The translations under genes and the position numbers were made by a program. From Plakobranchus ocellatus (taxonomy: Eukaryota; Mollusca; Gastropoda; Plakobranchidae), in contig BLXT01008183.1 in assembly GCA_019648995.1 (NCBI GenBank), forward strand, positions 684,077-710,671: a DNA stretch of 26,595 nt, read 5' to 3'. Positions 1 to 9,590 of this stretch are shown one piece after another (the first letter of the stretch is position 1; each line of letters opens with the position of its first letter). The notes below the pieces were generated by a model. That model was not told the DNA's origin. It did no database searches and saw nothing but the letters and a program-made list of their open reading frames with translations.

Positions 1-415
1 GCCCCCAGCTTTCCCTTAGCTGCAGTTTTAAAGTGATGTAAAACAAAGCCTCAGTGGACACAGTTGGCCTCCAGCTTTCCCTTACCTGCAGTTTTAAAGT
101 GATGCAAAACAAAGCCATAGTGCACACAGTCGGCCCCCAGCTTTCCCTTAGCTGCAGTTTTAAAGTGATGTAAAACAAAGCCTCAGTGGACACAGTTGGC
201 CTCCAGCTTTCCCTTATCTGCTGTTTTAAAGTGATGTAAAACAAAGCCATAGTGCACACAGTCGGCCCCCAGCTTTCCCTTACCTGCAGTTTTAAAGTGA
301 TGTAGAACAAAACCGCAATGCAAACAGTCGGCCCCCAGCTTTCCCCTTACCTGCAGTTTTAAAGTGATGTAAAACAAAACCGCAATGCACACAGTCGGCC
401 CCCAGCTTTCCCCTC
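1..415. repeat. 66-bp tandem array, about 6.3 copies, cut by the window start
   Basis: The phrase CCAGCTTTCCC recurs at 5, 71, 137, 203, 269, 335 and 402, so the period is 66 bp, with one 67-bp step. The array starts before base 1. Read on the minus strand, each unit is a 22-codon near-open frame ending in CTGCAG followed by GTAAGG, CTAAGG or ATAAGG. GTAAGG is a consensus splice donor, and it survives in the units around 79-90, 277-288 and 343-356. Units with CCTCAGTGG carry an in-frame TGA. Two unit types alternate (see findings). The array abuts the last visible FASTKD exon and seems to supply its donor. Confidence 0.93.
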
Positions 416-510
416 AGGGCTTCAAGGACAGGAATGATTGGCTTCCTGAGCTTCATATCAACCTCGACACTAAGATGACTGAGATGATTTTCTACATTTT
501 CCCTGTGAGA
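351..510 (-). CDS. FASTKD exon running into the 66-bp array
   Basis: A phase-0 acceptor (AAATTTGAAG) ends at 511. The exon encodes SHRENVENHLSHLSVEVD then MKLRKPIIPVLEALRG, a charged helix followed by the expected pre-RAP helix. No GT donor lies between that helix and the tandem array, so the first usable donor is CTGCAG|GTAAGG in the first repeat unit (exon end 351). The last 20 or so codons are therefore repeat-derived or founded the repeat. Units further along offer more donors. Confidence 0.55.
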
Positions 511-1961
511 CTTCAAATTTAAAAAATTGTTTTAAAAAATACATTTCTTAAATTTATAGCTAAATTTTCTTAGCATATATATATTCAATTTTCTCACTGG
601 TAATAAAAAGCCAAGATAATCACACAGGAAGAACTAGTAACAACATAAAATGTAGAATTCAAAAGCAGCAGGGCATTTGAATTATAACTGTATTTAGTTG
701 TTCTCTTCTTCTTAACTTTCTTATATCTAATGCTTGAACAAAGTGTTTGAGATACATTAAGAGTGTACAAGAAATGAGAAAAAAAAATGAGATGGAACAG
801 GTAAACTTTTAACCCAGTCAAAACCCCAGCCCTATGCCATCAGGTCTTGAGTGTGAGCTGCAGATCAATCAAACAAATCCATGTTGAACTAAGTATCCTG
901 CTTCTTTCTTTACCTCAGATAATAATTGTCCCTTAAACTCTGGGCATTCGATGGCGAGGCTAGCGTCCAGAAATTGCAGCTGTAGGAATTTAGCTCTGCT
1001 GGCATCCAAATCTTTGACAGACAAGAATGATGAGCATAAAACTATTATAGTATTCATTGATCCGCAGAGAGAGTGAAACAGAATTAAATACAGTAGACCA
1101 CACCTAAACCGAAAACGGCTGAACCGAAAAAACGGCAAAACCAAAAAGATATTGAAGAGCTTTCTGTTTTTCCTCTTTTTGTTTCTTATTAAACCAGTGG
1201 TAAACCGAAAGCTTTGGCTACCAAACTATCGCTAAAGGGAAATAAAAACTACCGGGAAATAAAAAAAAATTTTTTTTTTTTTTTTTTACACACCTTGCCC
1301 TTCCCTTTCTTTCTCGCATTATTCCATGCAAACTCATTACTGTTACCAGAACCTCACACTACAGACGGCCAGGCCCGATGTCTGGCTAGGTCTAGGTCTA
1401 CTGCACACACCTGCCCATCCCTTCTCTTCCACCACTCAGTTACGCAGCGGAACTGTGTCAGACACTCTCTACATGTCTAGGTCCCATCAGCGCTAAGCTA
1501 AACAAACACTTGCATCACAGCCAGTAATAAAGCCATCTCTCTTGTTGAGAACTTCAGTACCGGAAAACTTAGGTGGTGATTAAATTGTAAAAGTAGAGAC
1601 TTCAGGACCGGAAATCTTACTTAGGCAATGATGAAGTTGTGGAGCTCTATTATTCTACATCGATAATAGGCGCAAGAACTTCTTAATTGTAAAGGAAAGA
1701 GAAGGAGATAAAGAAATGGATAAGAAAGAGAGAAAGATTCGTGGATAGGTGTGTTCATTCACATTGTGGTGTGACAATGGGTGGAATTGGTTTAACTTAA
1801 CATTTCGGAAGCTGGTTACTCTCCTTTTAATCTTACTTATTTAATGCGCTATGTTTAAACCAAAATAGAAATCATATTCCCTAGAATTTCGGTTTAAACG
1901 TGTTCCACTGTAAGTGATAAGACCACAAGAGATTTGAATAAGAGAGTGCATGATTAAAGAG

Positions 1962-2006
<45 letters not shown>

Positions 2007-4795
2007 AAAATAAGGAAAGACAAATAAGTAAGAATAGGATGTCAGTTTGTGCCATATATTGTCCATTCATTACTTTCTGATGACCAGGCTTTTTAACCCC
2101 TTTGAGCCAAGGATAAAAAAAAGCAAACACAGGGAAATAAAGGATAACAATGAAAGGGAGTTTTGCCAATGCACATTACAGTAAACAACAACAAAATAAT
2201 CCCCCTTCCACCATCCCCTGCACACACACAACACACACACACACATATTTTTTAAAAGATTCAGCAACAGATACATTGCAGTTTCTAGTGAATTGCCAAT
2301 ATCCAGTTTGAATTTGAAAACGTTTCTGCATTTGTTTATTTAATCATTTTCATCAAGTTATGATGGGTAATTAAAAATAATTTTTGCCTCAAACCCTTTC
2401 AAAATTTCAAAGCGTTTACTTACCCAAAATCTTGTCAATGGTTTTGTGTCCCAGAAACATCTCTATAAGATCAAGAGGATATATATTGAGGTAAGCTAGA
2501 CCTACAAAGAAATCCATCAAATTGTCAGGATACCTCAAAACCTGATCATTGTTTATGTTCTTTCTCACTGCCTTCACTATGTTGCGAATTATCTCCAGAT
2601 GATCCTCCTCCACTGTAAACAGAGTTCCACATGCCCAAATAATTTTGGACAAGTCTTTCAACCTGGGAGGCTGTTTGAGGTCCTCTAGCCTTTCCAGCAA
2701 CTGTTTGAAAAGGCTGTGATGTGTGATTCGCACAGACGCATACGCAAAAGCAAAATGCATGATCTGATTGGCTGTAGAGAAGTTACTCATGTAGTTGCTC
2801 GACACTAGGCAGTTGCCGAGCTGTTTGTAGAAACTCACTTTAATGAAGTTTGAGTATCTGAAAGCTTTCATCAGCATTGGAAGATTTTCAGGAGTTAGTG
2901 AGTTCAACTCGATAAGCAGCTTCTTCCCAATCTCATCCACCAGGGTCATAGACCTGAGGCGGTGCTGTCCATAAAATAACATATGACATATGTACGCCAA
3001 CTCGTCCATGTTGAACTCCGACAGACACTCCTCAATTTTCCTCTCCAGTTCAATGAGGAGCAAGGGTGCAGAAGTATGGGTATGAAAGACCAGGCGCACC
3101 AGTTGTGTTGGGGTAAACTTCAACTTGTCAATCATCTCGTATAAAAACACAGCCATGGCCTTTGTGTAAATTGGTGTCAATGCGTCATTAATGTATAATA
3201 CATCTGCTACTGTAAGTATTTCTTCTACAGTGAACGAGTCAAAACCTCTGCAGAGACCAACAATTATTTTGTCCTTGTCTTTGTCAAAATATTTAATAGA
3301 GCTTGCCACAGTCAAAAGCTCAGATGGCGAGAAAGAGGAAAGTTCTTTTCCATCAAAATGGATTGTTTTGTATTCTGAAATAGAGCAAAGAAATCCCATC
3401 ATCGCTATTATATATAATAATATAAGTTCTATATTGAATAAAGCATTTCAGTAATCAAATATTTTCCAAGATTTGTCCTTCAAATTCTCTTCCTTCAATA
3501 AGCAGCCCAAAATTCAAAACATCTCAGTCTAGAAAATTTCAGGAAAAAATATGTGCATGAAAAAAATTTTAGTTGCAGTGTTTGTATGGATTTCAAATAT
3601 CTTAACAATGTTTTTTTTTATGTTTCATTTGTTCATTTTCAGCAAAGACTTTCTTCGGTCAAAAATGAGCTCTTTTGCTGTGTTCAGATGAATAACTGTA
3701 CACTTTTATAAAAAATCAGAATGAACTTATGCATTCTAACAAATGCATAAGATTCCCCCCCCCCCGCAAAAAAAAAAAAAAAAAAAATTATGCATGAGCC
3801 ACACTAATTGGACATAAATTTCTTTTGCATCTTCTGTCAAAAACAACAGCCTTAACTAGACAAACATTTACCATAAATAAAAGGCAACTTCAACATAAAA
3901 ACAGGTTTGTTCAGTTTTTAGATAGAGTGCCTTTGCTCAGCCCACCATGATAAGTGCTACACCTTCTCATATGTGCATTCAAAAAAGGGGCCACTGCTTT
4001 TACTTTCGTGGGGTTTTAAGAGACCTAGCTACCCATTTACTGCTGGGTGGACACAGAGGAGCAATGAAAAATTGACTTGGCCCAGACTAGGATTCAAACC
4101 TCCTACCTCTGATTTGCTAACTAACTGCCCTACCAGATGAGCCACCACTCCCCCCTACAATGTCTATGCTCCGTAATTAAAAGCCCCATGGTCATGAAGA
4201 GGCCTGGTAAATACATATTTGAAATAACCTTTGATACTGATTAATATGGCGAAGATATCAAGTTCTAACATTGATGGTGTTGTGCAAGGTCTGTTAAAAT
4301 TAACTGCGGTGGCAAAAAGTTCACGTAACCATCCGTGCATGGAGTCCACTTTAATCGGAAAAATTTTAATTGATAAAACATGAAACCAACTTATTTCAAT
4401 GAAAAAATAATATTCCATCATCTCTAAGAGCAGTAGAAAGGTTGTTTTTGCATAAACTTGGAAAAAAAGTGTCAAGGTCATGCATAAAAGGATTAAAAAC
4501 TCAAACCTCTCAACCTTGGAGGAAAATTCACAGATTTCATCAACTTTGTGTGTATGTCTGTCAACCACACAGGTGTTTTACTGCGGCCTAGTGGTCGTGG
4601 AGATGTTCCTGACTGCTGGAGACTGCTGCTTGAAAGCTTTTTGGTTTTAAACCCTTTAGTTCGCTTGTTTGCAGCATCATGAAAAGCTTTAGGAAAGGAT
4701 ACTCCCAGAGCTTTGGATGATGAGTGAAGCATGTGGTAAGGTCGGAAACTTTGACCTTTTACAAGCAGGCATCTGAGAAAGGTGTTCACATTCAT
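351..4795 (-). CDS. FAST kinase domain-containing (FASTKD-family) mitochondrial protein, 3' end outside window
   Basis: Proposed coding exons in transcript order are 4795-4507, 4348-4229, 3374-2424, 1011-914 and 510-351, giving about 539 residues before the window ends. FASTKD proteins act in the mitochondrial matrix on RNA processing and stability. The N-terminus is basic and Ser/Leu-rich with few acidic residues, as expected of a mitochondrial presequence. The large exon gives an all-helical repeat with FAST_1-like text (LKDLSKIIWACGTL). The 98-bp exon encodes LAIECPEFKG, matching the family pattern ending in E-x-P-x-Y/F-x-G. The next exon ends with KPIIPVLEAL, as expected before the RAP domain, which must lie below base 1. 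Phases agree at every junction. I cannot assign a particular FASTKD paralogue. The first intron's splice sites are the weakest part. Confidence 0.8.
914..1011 (-). CDS. FASTKD 98-bp exon (FAST_2-like)
   Basis: The acceptor is TTGTCTGTCAAAG and the donor GAG|GTAAAG. Joined to the large exon it restores an Asp codon and reads DLDASRAKFLQLQF then LAIECPEFKGQLLSE. The E-C-P-E-F-K-G string is the conserved FASTK-family signature between FAST_1 and RAP. It ends in phase 0. Confidence 0.85.
1965..2004. repeat. (GA)n microsatellite
   Basis: About twenty uninterrupted GA dinucleotides within the FASTKD intron. On the minus strand it is (TC)n, a long pyrimidine tract within the transcript. Confidence 0.95.
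2221..2245. repeat. (CA)n microsatellite, once interrupted
   Basis: Two CA runs separated by a single extra A. Confidence 0.9.
2424..3374 (-). CDS. FASTKD large central exon (helical repeat and FAST_1 region)
   Basis: 951 bp, open throughout, bounded by the acceptor CTCTATTTCAG and a perfect donor GTAAGT at 2423-2418. It encodes about 316 residues of Leu-rich paired helices of the octotricopeptide-like kind seen in FASTK proteins, with repeated motifs such as FSPSELLTVASSIKYF, FTVEEILTVADVLY and LTPENLPMLMKAFRYS. The C-terminal part (PPRLKDLSKIIWACGTLF) resembles FAST_1. The exon starts in phase 1 and ends in phase 1. Confidence 0.9.
3755..3787. repeat. Poly-C / poly-A homopolymer junction
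   Basis: Eleven C followed by G, C and about twenty A. It lies in a FASTKD intron and is a likely site of length error in assembly. Confidence 0.9.
3965..4158 (-). mobile_element. tRNA-derived SINE, minus orientation
   Basis: Read on the minus strand, a tRNA-like head has an A box TGGCTCATCTGG (4144-4133) and a B box GGTTTGAATCC (4100-4090) about 43 bp apart, the spacing of a polymerase III type 2 promoter. A unique body follows, with GGCCAAGTCAATTTTTCAT, CTCTGTGTCCA and CAGCAGTAAATGGGTAGC. The second copy at 5068-5127 shares the body, which shows that this is a dispersed family. It is intronic within the FASTKD gene. Confidence 0.85.
4229..4348 (-). CDS. FASTKD candidate exon, 120 bp, phase 1-1
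   Basis: It is open throughout and encodes a helical stretch containing MHGWLRELFATAVNF and LELDIFAILISIK. The acceptor is TTCCGATTAAAG and the donor AAAG|GTTATT, both mediocre. The supporting evidence is phase: it accepts one base from the 4507 donor and gives one base to the 3374 acceptor, so all three exons read through. If the alternative 4515 donor is used, this exon would need a different boundary or partner. Confidence 0.5.
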
Positions 4796-4799
4796 GTTT
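4507..4799 (-). CDS. FASTKD exon with start codon and mitochondrial presequence
   Basis: A good acceptor (TTTTCCCAG) ends at 4800, and the ATG at 4795-4793 lies only a few bases inside the exon, so a 5' UTR exon should exist upstream. The encoded start MNVNTFLRCLLVKGQSFRPY is Arg/Lys/Ser-rich and typical of a matrix-targeting peptide. Two donors are possible: AAG|GTTGAG after 4515 (phase 2) or GAG|GTTTGA after 4507 (phase 1). Only the second joins in frame to the next two exons, so I prefer it, although its donor is non-canonical beyond GT. Confidence 0.7.
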
Positions 4800-4856
4800 C
4801 TGGGAAAAGAGAAACTGTTTTGACAGTCAAGACATCAACAAGAATAAAAACTTTCT

Positions 4857-4862
4857 TTTAAT
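4857..4862 (-). promoter_or_regulatory. Possible ATTAAA poly(A) signal for C15orf40
   Basis: Between the C15orf40 stop (5199) and the FASTKD acceptor (4800) the minus strand has no AATAAA. The only near-canonical hexamer is ATTAAA here, less than 60 bases before the FASTKD exon. Confidence 0.3.
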
Positions 4863-5067
4863 CTTTACAAGTATGCTTACATGGGCACTAAATAAAAAGC
4901 AAAACATCAAGAGTTTTGATAACAAAACAAACCATCACAAAGAGGAAAATGTATTGAAAAGAAATCCCTATAAAGCAATGGGACTATTCATAAACAAACA
5001 AATGCTTATTGTTAGTTCATTAAAAATGATAAAAATTACAAGGCTAAAACTTGGCTATAAAGTGAAA

Positions 5068-5127
5068 GGTCCGAGGTTTGGATCCCAATCCAGGCCAAGT
5101 CAATTTTTCATGGTCTCTCTGTGTCCA
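5068..5127 (+). mobile_element. Truncated SINE copy of the same family, plus orientation
   Basis: The B-box-like GGTTTGGATCC at 5075-5085 is followed by GGCCAAGTCAATTTTTCAT and CTCTGTGTCCA, nearly matching the 3965-4158 element base for base. The A-box half and the 3' tail are missing or unrecognisable. It lies between the UPF0235 stop codon and the first FASTKD coding exon. Confidence 0.8.
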
Positions 5128-5198
5128 AAACAAAACAAAACCACCTGCATAAAATCTTATTGCCACTCTGATATTACATGGTAACTGAACCTTTGGTT

Positions 5199-5297
5199 CT
5201 AATCCTCCTTTGCTTTCTGCAGTTTTTCCAAAACGTCTTCCCGTGTTAAGCCCGAGCTTTTGTCAACTATAAGAATTTTGTGCCGGGATTTGCTACC
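5199..5297 (-). CDS. C15orf40: C15orf40 terminal exon, 32 codons and stop
   Basis: The acceptor TTTTTTTCCTCAG is strong. The exon reads [20 protein letters not shown] and then [12 protein letters not shown] before TAG at 5201-5199. It completes the DUF167 fold and continues in frame from exon 3. It is short enough to be missed by length-based gene finding. Confidence 0.92.
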   Translation of the reverse strand, partial: GSKSRHKILIVDKSSGLTREDVLEKLQKAKED

Positions 5298-7497
5298 CTG
5301 AGGAAAAAAAACAACAAAAGCACCATTTTAAAAGCTGAACGTCTCCTCCTTCAAGCTTTATATCTTACTTGTGTGCTAAAATTCTGTGAAAAGTTCTAGT
5401 ATTAGTGCCTTCTCTTTTTTTATTCCTCTATTTGTTTTTAGACAGCAAAAAGTTTAATTTTGTGACGATTAAAAACTTCTGGAAAATGTAGAACATTTAA
5501 TAACAATAAAAAGTTCAATGGCAAAAGAGCTTGTGGGTGGCAAAAAAAAGTTAAATCTTAGGCAGATTGTCTACATGGTTGAAAATATCAGGAAACAACG
5601 CCACCATCAGGGAAACAGAACACATGATGAAATGGAGAGTCAGGGTTGTCAACGCTCTTCAGAATGACACAGGATGATGATGATGATGATGAAATTGTAT
5701 TTGTCAACTCATACTTTTTTTTTAACCAACGACAGCCTAAAAATTATTTCTTGTCACATTTTACAACAGCTTAGTAAGAATCCAAAATTGTCACTTTTAC
5801 AATACAGTTGTCTGATCTATTACAGGTACTGGGTCCCCTTATTAATTGTCCAGCGCAGTCATCACAAAGCTTTGTAGTTGCTAGATTAGCTTGAAGATTT
5901 CTAACTTTTAACAAAGGAGCATAAATCATAAAACGATTTTGAAGACAGTGGTAGAGAACAAGAGTTTGAGAGAAGGAGAGAGGGGGAATCATAACAAGTT
6001 CAGATAAGAGCAACAGACCCTAAAACTCAATGTCAGTTTTTTCCAAACTACAAACTTTAAGAAAAAATGCACTGATGTTAATTTGTTTTTACCTTATCTA
6101 GAGACACATCGGATTTCCGAACACCCAAACACTTGGCCACAAACTTGACAAGCTCGGTGTTTGCTTGTCCCTCTACTGGTGGCGCAGCAATTTGAACACT
6201 CACACCTTCGGCACTCAATCCTATGATGAAATTTAAATGAAGAATGTGACTGTGATTTTCTTGATGATCAAAATCACCAAGTGCCAATGTCTGCTTGTTT
6301 GTACAATTATAATCGTTGAAGTGATAAAGATTCAAAATTGGAAGTTTTATCAGACTACAGTATGGCCTCAAAGTGACATACATTGCAACAAAAACAATCA
6401 CGGAAAAATCGATTTAATACATCTGTCCTTTACTTCTTTCATTGCTGACTGACTATTAGAGAATACTAAAATGCTATTGTATAAGTAATCTGTTGGACTT
6501 AATACTTATCACATGTGATATCTGAGAAGAAACTTTTTCACACAGACACTAAAAAAGAGTTGTGAAGACAAAGCATCTGACTTAATCAAGTGTGTTTGTC
6601 AACCAAAGTATCATGCACTGTATGGAAGACTGTCTGATTGGATGTGGAAAGAGTAAATGTATTCCTAGACCATGCTTGTTCTATGCTTAAGAATGATTCA
6701 TATATCTCATTTATTTCAGGGATATCTATTAAAATAAATCTATAGGTCTTTGTGATCTCCTAAATTGAAACTATTGGTTCTTGATTAATAGTTTGAGCTC
6801 GTTCCTTCCCTTCGTTAAGGTTATAAGCTATATCCAGCTACTACATCTCTTATGGAGCAAACAGAAATAATAATGATAAATATCCCTTCACAAATACATA
6901 CATGGGTCACGATCAATCTAAGTCAGTTGCAAGTGGCATAAAAAATCTGCTATGTCACAACCTGTAATACTGTTCTGCTTAGCCCCAGGTCTGGCCAAAA
7001 CCTTGATCAGCACAGCATTGTCAGTGTGTGTTGAGACCACATGATCCTCTTCACTCAAACCTGTCACATTTTCACTAGCACCAGCAATAGGCTATGTTTT
7101 GAAAAAAGGACAACTTTTATCAACGCACTAGGCTTGATAACATGAAGAATAAAAGAAAAACAAATTTACGCTCACTTTTATTCTTTTTTTTTTTAAATGA
7201 TAGCATTGTTATTCTATGTCAAATGAAAAAAAAAATGCACAAGACTCGAAAAAATATACAAAAATGAGTGTTTGTCAATAGGAAAAAAAAGAGGACTTTA
7301 TATACTAGTTAAAATAAAAACTTGTGCCATAATAATTATGGATTTTTTGTTTTTTTTTATATGGAAATCAACAGAATTATTGCTACAGTCTGCTCTATGT
7401 TACATTAGATTAATTTAAGCACAGAAGATCAAAATTTTACCAGGCACATCCCCTGTTTACTTTTCTTGCTTTTATTTAGCTCTCGACCTTTGGACAT
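5199..7497 (-). CDS. C15orf40: UPF0235 / DUF167 protein, C15orf40 orthologue, complete
   Basis: Four coding exons, 7497-7441, 7091-6962, 6220-6093 and 5297-5199, join in phases 0, 1 and 0 to give about 137 residues, close to the animal family length. The family is small, conserved from bacteria (YggU-like) to humans, and its biochemical role is not settled. Family hallmarks are [13 protein letters not shown] (the K-P/R-G-x-K-x-N motif), [17 protein letters not shown] (the A-P-P-x-E-G-x-A-N signature) and [11 protein letters not shown]. The C-terminal helix is [13 protein letters not shown] and then TAG. The N-terminus ([16 protein letters not shown]) is Lys-rich and could be preceded by an upstream coding exon with a targeting peptide. 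Confidence 0.93.
5671..5693. repeat. (GAT)n trinucleotide microsatellite
   Basis: About seven GAT units in the last intron of the C15orf40 gene. Confidence 0.9.
6093..6220 (-). CDS. C15orf40: C15orf40 exon 3 (signature motif)
   Basis: Acceptor TTTCATCATAG, donor AAG|GTAAAA. It carries the most conserved part of the family, [19 protein letters not shown] followed by [12 protein letters not shown]. Confidence 0.93.
6962..7091 (-). CDS. C15orf40: C15orf40 exon 2
   Basis: Acceptor AAAACATAG, donor ACAG|GTTGTG. The exon encodes a variable acidic lead ([17 protein letters not shown]) and then the first conserved strand [16 protein letters not shown]. It begins in phase 0 and ends in phase 1. Confidence 0.88.
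7441..7497 (-). CDS. C15orf40: C15orf40 exon 1 (coding), 19 codons
   Basis: ATG at 7497-7495, then [19 protein letters not shown], ending at donor CTG|GTAAAA in phase 0. A possible acceptor (TTTCATCTCAG) lies about 35 bases upstream of the ATG, so the 5' UTR is probably spliced. Confidence 0.75.
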
Positions 7498-8951
7498 TTT
7501 GCCATTTCCAGATCTTTGTAAACTACTGAGATGAAATCTAAACAAAAAGAAAGATAATGGTCTTTCATGATTTTGACAGAAAATTTTCTTTATAACGAGA
7601 GAAGAGAGAGGTTACAGTATTTCCCAGAAGGTCTATAAACCTATTTCAAACATGCAAAGTTATTGAGGTTAAATTACAACTAGATTTTTCATTTATTATG
7701 AAACAGACAAAAACTTTTACGGTTTTCTTGGTAAAGGACTCAGTTTTTGTTTTTGAGTTTGAAATACATTGAAACTTGAAAAGGACAGAAAAAACTTACA
7801 GGAAAAAATATATAGCAAAGCATTACAAATATAACTGTATTGATGGCATAAATTTAAAATTATTTTCATTTTATTTTATTTATCTAAATTTTAACTCACA
7901 TATTAAAATCTTCTTTCAGAGGAAACAAATTGTCTGTTCCATTCTTTTCCTAACTCAAATCATTGCCTAGCATTTGACTACCTGCTGCCCATTTCAGGAA
8001 AATACCTTAAATTGAGCAACAATCTGTGCGATGGGTGCATCTGATACTTAAATGCTGAAAAAAAGTAAAAAAAAAGAAAAAATTCATTGTGCATGAAATG
8101 TACTGTTCATAAATTTGATCATCTAAAAACAAATCATGAGTCACTGAGGCCATTTGACACATTCGGTGAATTCAATTTTTTTTTGTCAGCAAGTTCACTC
8201 TGTATGAATTTTCCAATGATAAGAGTTAGATAGTTTTCTGTTGAAACCATGTCAAACTGAAAAACATTTTAAAGAAAGAAGAATTGAGCTTTCAAACTTT
8301 GTTTTCTCAATAATGGCAAAACAGCTGTTACTTGTGAATTCAAACATAGTCTCATATATTCGAGGGAACTGGAGCGTAAAGGAATAAATCTCATTTCTCT
8401 GTTATATCAGTTTTCTGAGTCAAGATATGGCAGTAATTTGAATCAGCTTTTCTTAGCGCTATCGTAAATTTTCTATAAATTTTTTACTTCAAGCCCTAGA
8501 ACGAACACAAAATAACTTTAAAACTTTTACAATTATGAACTATTAAATGTGTGTAGTGTCTGCTTTCAGAAAATATATATACTTTGTTAGGCATAATCAA
8601 ACAATCAATGCAGATAGAGTGTAAACAAACATGCACTGTAAGATTTGTACAGTTGGCTCAACCAGTTATGTTTGCAAACAAAACTGCTAGGCAGGCGCCC
8701 ACCGTTGACACTGTGGTGTGTATCAGTTGAAAATTCTTTTAAATAAAATCAGACATAGGCCAATGTTTAGTAGGACATTTAACTATTCACACGTATGCCT
8801 ATCAGTTTCAGTGATCGGCAATTGGAATTTTTTAGATCAAATGTACTTACAAAGTCTGCTAAGACTAAAAACGGAAAAAGGTCTAGTCGCGAAATATGAC
8901 AAAGGTCCGTCCATATAATCGCGGTGACTTTCCTCCCATAAACATACTTAC

Positions 8952-8990
8952 TGTACTGCGCTCTCTAGTCTTTAAGGTGTATCCTTGTTA
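8952..8990 (-). other. Candidate non-coding first exon of the C15orf40 transcription unit
   Basis: On the minus strand GCGCAGTACA is followed by GTAAGTATG, an excellent donor, in one of the few CpG-containing patches of the region. It is 1.4 kb upstream of the first coding exon. There is no direct evidence of transcription, and the upstream limit is arbitrary. Confidence 0.25.
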
Positions 8991-9590
8991 GATGTGTTGA
9001 TCTAAAATATCAAAAAACTATTTCAGTAGAGCTAGATCTAGATCTGAATAAAATGTCAAAGGATGGGTAAAGATTTTACTGGATAAAGCTGAAGATCTAC
9101 AGAATGAAAGTATTGTTTACATTGGCTTTGGGTCTTGAGAGGAATCAAACTTCACAAAGTACATGTAAAATGATCATGTATGTAAAACAGTAGCATAACT
9201 TCTCGTATTTACTACTTTCGCTTTCGCTTTTATTTTAGTATGTGTGTATGGCATAGACGTTGTTGCTGTTTTGCATAAATGAGATGAGCTCATGATGCTT
9301 GATCCATAAAAGGTAGGCAGTGCGGTTCGTTTTTTACTCTAGTTTTGTCACTTATTGATAAATATTGTTAGTTCCTCTTCTGGTCACGTAAATTGTAATA
9401 TCTAGGCAATCGCACCTATTTTCACAATATTTGTTTGTTTCTCTTTTTCTTTGTTTTTTTTTTTTGATAGATGCTTGCTTCAAAATGAAGTACAGAGGCG
9501 AAATAACATAAATTGTGCTCTACTGAGCCATACATAATTATTCATTTTATTTTTCAGTTGAAGTTATAGGTAACAGGTTTCCACATCCCT
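8960..9590. other. Intergenic stretch without recognised genes
   Basis: AT-rich sequence upstream of C15orf40. It includes the palindromic run CTAGATCTAGATCT at 9032-9045 and a T-tract near 9450-9465. I see no exon on either strand. Confidence 0.6.

Larger units (their letters stand above)
1012..2423 (-). other. FASTKD intron holding GA, CA and diverged direct repeats
   Basis: No further exon is visible. It contains an AACCGAAAA-rich patch at 1105-1210, a T-tract near 1270, an imperfect direct repeat at 1547-1640, the (GA)n block at 1965-2004 and the CA tract at 2221-2245. Short frames here are shadows of the microsatellites. Confidence 0.7.

Noticed and set aside
1-415. Regular 66-bp repeat as a CRISPR array
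   Set aside because: Units are contiguous with no variable spacers, and the context is a eukaryotic gene; it is an ordinary tandem repeat.
183-516. Open frames across the 66-bp array as a repetitive protein gene
   Set aside because: The period is a multiple of three, so open frames follow automatically; half of the first-type units contain TGA. Only the part joined to the FASTKD exon is kept.
4164-4568. 134-codon minus-strand frame as a separate gene
   Set aside because: Only the 4229-4348 part is supported by splice phase; the remainder is intron and SINE edge.
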